A stretch of 64,000 bases of DNA, taken from positions 1,302,001-1,366,000 of the forward strand of contig NZ_WHOH01000001.1 in NCBI RefSeq assembly GCF_009741735.1, read 5' to 3'. The stretch comes from Lentibacillus sp. JNUCC-1 (GTDB lineage: Bacteria > Bacillota > Bacilli > Bacillales > Amphibacillaceae). A model generated the notes under the pieces. That model worked only from the letters and a program-made list of their open reading frames with translations, ran no database searches and was not told the DNA's origin. This document shows positions 58,389 to 64,000 of this stretch, in pieces; the first letter of the stretch is position 1, and each line of letters begins with the position of its first letter. The position numbers and the translations under genes are program-made.

Positions 58389-59828
58389 TTGTTACCTCAA
58401 TTTATAACTTATTTACTTACTTATATCAAGTTTCAAGAGAAAATTATTTATGGCCTTCTTGGCATCATTCTTGGTAAATCAGTCGCCAGGGCATTATACG
58501 ATGAGCCAGTTAATAAACCTTATCGAAAAATGGAAGTTGATGAAATGCCCGTCATTGAAGTCCCAGAAAAACTCGATTATAAAGAGTTACTTAATGATTA
58601 CCAAGCTTCGCATGGCAAAGAATTAAAACCAGTCAAACGTCACAAAAACAGTGTGGTTGAAGTACCGGCGACAATGACGTGCCCTAAGTGTTCCGCGCCT
58701 GCGGCCTATCTGTACGCTAACAATGGCGGTAAAGGTCAATATCAATGTAAAGTGTGTGCGTGTCTGTTTAGTAAGCAAAATCGCTACCTGAAGCAAGCAA
58801 TCATCAAGTGTCCGCATTGTCTAAAGACCCTTGAAAAAATAAAGGAGCGCAAGGATTTCTACGTTTTCAAGTGTAAGAACAATAACTGTTCGTTTTATCA
58901 ACAGAAACTAAATCAGATGACTGCAGATGAAAAGAAGCGATTTAAACAGGATCCACAAGCATTTAAAGTTAGGTATATCTTTCGTGAGTTTACCTTTGAT
59001 TTTAAGCCTTTATCCAAGGGCTCGCCTGTTAAACCGAAAGTAGATCTTTCGCGAATCTATGTGTCACCACATACGCTAGGACTTATATTAACGTATCACG
59101 TGAACTATGGCCTCTCCGCGCGCAAGACAGCTGCATTGATGTACGACGTACATGGTATTAAAATCTCACATCAAACGATTCTGAATTACGATAATAGCGT
59201 TGCTTTAATCGCCAAGCCTTTTATTGACAATTATCCTTATGAGTTATCCAATAGCTTTTGTGGGGATGAGACCTATATTCGTGTCAAAGGGCGTTGGCAT
59301 TATCTCTTCTTTTTCTTTGATGCAGTCAAAAAAATAATTTTGTCTTATCCTGTCTCGCCCAATCGAGATACACTCTCCGCAATTAAAGCGCTGGATCAGG
59401 TCTTACAAAAGTTTAAGACGATTCCGGAGGACCTGATGTTTGTCGTAGACGGTAATCCGATTTACATCCTGGCTCAACATTACTTTGCGCAATATGGCAT
59501 TCACTTTGATATTCATAAGGTGATTGGGCTAACGAACGATGATCCTGTTTCAACCGAATATCGTCCACTAAAACAAATTATTGAACGGCTGAATCGCACC
59601 TTTAAGGGGAACTACAGAGCGACAACCGGTTTTGGTTCCCAAGAAGGTTCTGTCTCATTTGTGACGCTGTTTGTAGCATATTTTAACTTCTTAAGGCCAC
59701 ATGCGTCGCTGGAATACAAATCACCTGTAATCATTCCAGAACTCGAAAAAATGCCGAATATGCCGGAAAGATGGACCAAGTTAATCTCAATAGCTCAGGA
59801 CTTCTTGGTGGACGAGCTGTCAGCCTAG
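58389..59828 (+). CDS. DDE transposase with N-terminal zinc ribbons
   Basis: 479 residues. A hydrophobic start (FITYLLTYIKFQEKIIYGLLGIILG) is followed by two CxxC pairs (CPKCSAP..CKVCAC; CPHC..CKNNNC) at about 98-178. An HTH region (GLSARKTAALMYDVHGIKISHQTI) comes next, then an IS6-like DDE core: D in FCGDETYIRVKG, D in MFVVDGNPIY, E in KQIIERLNRTFKG. The start used is TTG at 58389, which follows GGAAAGGAAGTGACAAG. It looks intact. I cannot name the IS family with certainty, and element ends were not resolved. Confidence 0.85.
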   Translation: MLPQFITYLLTYIKFQEKIIYGLLGIILGKSVARALYDEPVNKPYRKMEVDEMPVIEVPEKLDYKELLNDYQASHGKELKPVKRHKNSVVEVPATMTCPKCSAPAAYLYANNGGKGQYQCKVCACLFSKQNRYLKQAIIKCPHCLKTLEKIKERKDFYVFKCKNNNCSFYQQKLNQMTADEKKRFKQDPQAFKVRYIFREFTFDFKPLSKGSPVKPKVDLSRIYVSPHTLGLILTYHVNYGLSARKTAALMYDVHGIKISHQTILNYDNSVALIAKPFIDNYPYELSNSFCGDETYIRVKGRWHYLFFFFDAVKKIILSYPVSPNRDTLSAIKALDQVLQKFKTIPEDLMFVVDGNPIYILAQHYFAQYGIHFDIHKVIGLTNDDPVSTEYRPLKQIIERLNRTFKGNYRATTGFGSQEGSVSFVTLFVAYFNFLRPHASLEYKSPVIIPELEKMPNMPERWTKLISIAQDFLVDELSA

Positions 59829-59855
59829 CTTTTGTTTAGCTGAGCCCGACGAATT

Positions 59856-60010
59856 AGCCATCGGCGTAGCGAACTCTTGACAAACCGAACTGGACAATGG
59901 TTTAAAATGGCAAAAGTCAAGGGCTTATTAATCGTGCCTTCTTTTGTTCCCTTCGCCCTTGACAACTCATATATAAACCATTGGCGTGTTTGTCAAGAGC
60001 GATGGCGGTA
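59856..60010 (+). other. large nested inverted repeat downstream of the DDE transposase
   Basis: CTCTTGACAAAC (59874-59885) pairs perfectly with GTTTGTCAAGAG (59988-59999). Inside lie ATGGTTTA/TAAACCAT and GTCAAGGGC/GCCCTTGAC; outside, TAGCCATCG/CGATGGC. The whole forms a cruciform or long RNA hairpin of about 130 bp, probably the right-end structure of the insertion sequence. The rest of the spacer to 60202 shows no gene. Confidence 0.75.
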
Positions 60011-60154
60011 GCTTATCACCATTTCAAACATCTGACTTTTTTATTTTTCAGTTGTTTTCATAGAACTTTTTACACTACCTCAAATCGATCTCATAACAGC
60101 ATTGATTATATCTATATTTTATATTGTTTCGATTGAAAAAGCCATGTAAAATGA

Positions 60155-61588
<1,434 letters not shown>

Positions 61589-61802
61589 CCCATTTGTGAA
61601 TGAGCTAATTAATTCCCCTCGTCTGATTAAGGCGGGGGTATTGTTATGTATCGTATTGACTTTAGAATTAAACAATCATATAATAATATTCAAAATTTAA
61701 TTTAAAATTATGTTTTGTAATCGTTGTCAACATGAATAAATGAAGTATTGACGTCATAAACATCTTTGATGAGATACAAAACCACTGGGAGGAATTGATC
61801 TT

Positions 61803-63550
61803 ATGGAGGAACTTGTTTTTGACAACTACCCACAACAGCCGCACGGGGGAAAACTTGTCGATCGCGTGTTGACAGGAGAGCGACGAACGGAAGCCATGAA
61901 GCGAGCGAGAGAAATGCCCTCTATCATGGTAGACCTTGAAGCGGTCATTACCATTGAGATGATTGCAACGGGGGTGCTTTCTCCAAATGAAGGGTTTATG
62001 AACAAAGCGGATTATGATTCTGTCCTCGAGCATGGCCGCCTGGAAAACGGCGTCGTCTGGCCAGTACCACTCAGTTTTGCACCGATTGGCGAGCTAAATG
62101 ATCAGGTTGTATCTTCCCTCTCCATTGGGGATGAGGTTGCGCTGGTCAACGATCAAAAGGAACCGGTTGCCATTCTAGATGTAACGGATATTTTTAACTA
62201 TGACAAAGAAAAGCGGGCGCACCACGTCTTCGGCACAACCGACCGTAATCATCCTGGCGTTGACGCCATTTACCGGCGTATGGGAGATGTATCGTTAGGC
62301 GGCCCTATTAAATTGCTCCAGCGCGCCGATTGGGGTCCGTTTGAAAAACTGCGCACAGAGCCAAAAGACATGTGGCATCGCTTTTATGAAGAGCGCAAGT
62401 TCCGCTCAGTTGCCGGCTTCATCACCGGAGCCAATCCGCTGCACCGCGGCCATGAGTACATTCATAAAAATATCCTGGAAGAAGTTGACGGTCTGTTAAT
62501 ACAGCCCCTTGTGGAAATGGCCAAACGGGAGTATACACGACATGAGTTTCGCATGTTGTCATATCAAAGCGTCATGGATACCTATTATCCAAAAGGACGT
62601 CCTGTTTTGTCCCCGCTTAGGGTCACATACATTTTCGCCGGGCCGCGGGAGACCATCCTTCATGCACTGATCATGAAAAACTACGGCTGTACCCATGCCT
62701 TGATTGGGCGTGATCATGCAGGAATTGGGGATTATTATGACAAGTATGCCAGCCACACAATTTTCAAAGACTTCCCGCCTGAAGAATTGGGAATTGATGT
62801 CAGACTTTATTTTGAAGTATTTTATTGCACCAGATGTGATAATCCCGCCACCCAGCAAACGTGTCCACATGACGAACGTTTTCGCATTAACATTTCCGGG
62901 ACAGGCATAAGGGAGCTATTGCGTCATGGCGTCTTGCCACCGAAGGAAATCGTACGACCAGAGTCTGCACGGATAGCCATTCAAGGTGTGCAGCCAAAGG
63001 GACTCGACGACAACAATCAGTCCATTACCCCAGCTGGAAAAACGATCAAAAGCATTTTCCCGTATTATCTGGATAAGACTGGATTAGGGGAAGCACACGC
63101 CAGAAGCAACTGACGATAGAAGAACTGACAAATCGCGATCTGGAGTCAGCCGTGCTCGATGCACGCTCAAATGCCGATCGTATTTATAAAGAGGTGTATG
63201 ATGCGTATACCTATGCGGGTGATACGAATCGTAACCTGCAACCGGAGTGGGTTGCTGACGCTCGCGCTGCTATGCAGCACCAGCAGGAAATGGTGATTAG
63301 TGATCTTGAGGAAAAGGTTCAGCAAGCACCAGCCTCGGCTTCTGATGAATATATGTATCAGGACAAAGCCGAAGCTGAAAAAGAACGGGATGTCGCCCAG
63401 AAGATACTTGCCGATATTCCACCCGCTATCAGAGCAGAAGATGTTGCCTACCGCACATGGAACCCAATGCCATACCGCCGCTACCGAAGCGGGGATGACC
63501 CTGAAGAAACAGAAACCAAAGACAAAACCGTAGCTGGAGAGAAAAAGTAA
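61803..63550 (+). CDS. sat: ATP sulfurylase with C-terminal extension, one frameshift
   Basis: Activates sulfate with ATP to adenylyl sulfate and pyrophosphate. The first 436 codons hold the complete catalytic part: GFITGANPLHRGHEYIHK (HxxH), GPRETILHALIMKNYGCTH, IGRDHAG and a zinc-finger-like CTRCDNPATQQTCPH. The frame then ends, but one extra G in the G4 run near 63087-63090 would read on through GGSTRQKQLTIEELTNRDLE to 63550, giving a 582-residue protein with a helical, Glu/Ala-rich tail. Alternatively the tail is a separate gene starting at GTG 63152. GGGAGG precedes the ATG at 61803. Confidence 0.85.
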
Positions 63551-63599
63551 AAACCATTAGTGGTCTAGTCGACGACTGTTCATAGGGGCTGATTTTCGT

Positions 63600-63838
63600 A
63601 TTCGTTTGAATGTGCATATCTGGGAATGAATGTGTATATAAGCGTTTGAAGGTGCATATCCGGAATCGAATGTGCATATAAGCGCTTGAAGGTGCATATC
63701 CAGGATCGAATGTGCATATAAACGCTTGAAGGTGCATATTCAGGATCGAATGTGCATATAAGCGCTTGAATGTGCATATCAAGGGATGAATGTGCATATA
63801 AGCGTTTGATTGTGCATATCCGGGATCGAATGTGCATT
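63600..63838. repeat. tandem array, 20-bp units in 40-bp pairs
   Basis: About twelve 20-bp units alternate between TGTGCATATAAGCGCTTGAA and GGTGCATATCCAGGATCGAA, giving a 40-bp higher-order period over about 240 bp. The period is not a multiple of three, so the overlapping minus-strand reading frames (MHIRSRICT-like) are chance products. It lies downstream of sat. Positions 63551-63599 before it show nothing further. Confidence 0.85.
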
Positions 63839-63846
63839 TTCGTTTA

Positions 63847-64000
63847 AATGAGCACCGTGATTTGCGCTGAGGGAACCCCTCTTCAAGCTCGAGGTAAATA
63901 CGGAGATTCCTGTGGGTCCGACGCTCAGCAGCGCCCGCGAAAAAGGCAGTGTTATCCCGAGCGGTTGCCAGAAGCAGTCATCCCAGACTTTCACTAGTTC
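63847..64000 (+). repeat. fragment of repeat B followed by a degenerate repeat A at the window end
   Basis: GAGCACCGTGATTTGCGCTG matches the start of family B. From 63892, AAGCTCGAGGTAAATACGGA through CAGCAGCGCCCGCGAAAAAG to TTATCCCGAGCGG is a shortened family A copy that has lost its central GGTGAGACCCC segment. Its flank (TTGCCAGAAGCAGTCATCCC) matches that of the copy at 42.7 kb. Confidence 0.75.

Noticed and set aside
63429-63994. Three overlapping minus-strand frames of MHIRS-type repeats
   Set aside because: They are produced by the 20-bp array, whose period is not a multiple of three, and by the adjoining repeat; no starts or domains.

Overview
The window reads as chromosomal DNA of a low-to-moderate GC, endospore-former-type Bacillaceae, most like the halophilic Virgibacillus/Lentibacillus/Oceanobacillus group. 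That placement is an inference from gene content, from strong AGGAGG-type ribosome binding sites, from frequent GTG and TTG starts, and from long MITE-like intergenic repeats. No rRNA, tRNA or CRISPR array was seen.

Layout. 0.0-5.7 kb: histidine-utilisation operon hutH-hutU-hutI-hutG (minus strand; hutG leaves the window), with a sigma-A promoter, an overlapping cre box and a leader terminator. 5.7-9.0 kb: acyl-CoA thioesterase, cardiolipin synthase and methionine gamma-lyase-type genes. 9.2-9.7 kb: a 21-bp tandem array. 9.7-16 kb: rarD, ypmR-ypmS, a WYL regulator, a papain-like hydrolase and an ABC-F ATPase. 16-18.9 kb: threonine-to-glycine pathway (SDR-type tdh, kbl). 19.0-20.4 kb: TnpB element copy 1. 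20.5-27.3 kb: LysM-3D cell-wall protein and an oligopeptide ABC transporter operon (oppD-F-A-B-C). 27.6-37.2 kb: DUF1002 protein, two MFS exporters, ridA, an unusual HTH regulator and a SWIM/SNF2 helicase. 37.3-42.4 kb: truncated oppF fragment, TnpB element copy 2, sodC, a PH-domain protein and an IS110 element. 42.9-51.5 kb: TM2 protein, RDD and SpoIIM-like proteins, and the DUF58-MoxR-DUF4350-DUF4129 membrane/protease-like cluster. 52.5-57.2 kb: class I ribonucleotide reductase operon (nrdE-nrdI-nrdF) behind a cobalamin riboswitch and paired NrdR boxes. 57.3-61.6 kb: gltC-like regulator and gdhA, separated by a DDE insertion sequence. 61.8-63.6 kb: ATP sulfurylase. 63.6 kb to the end: a 20-bp tandem array and a truncated repeat.

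The most notable signal is the IS110 element at 40.77-42.37 kb. Its 5' non-coding region contains two stem-loops whose loops carry short segments matching both flanks of the actual insertion site and the ends of the element. This is what a bridge RNA should look like, and its target lies in an intergenic repeat present elsewhere in the window. The two TnpB elements have readable TAM (TTAC), right-end (TCAA) and guide segments.

A second global feature concerns sequence quality or decay. Nine otherwise full-length genes are each broken by a single frameshift, and every one is repaired by adding exactly one base, usually a G in a G4 or G5 run. This includes the probably essential nrdE. I list these genes as CDS with an internal frameshift and favour homopolymer under-calling over true pseudogenes, though the sequence alone cannot decide.
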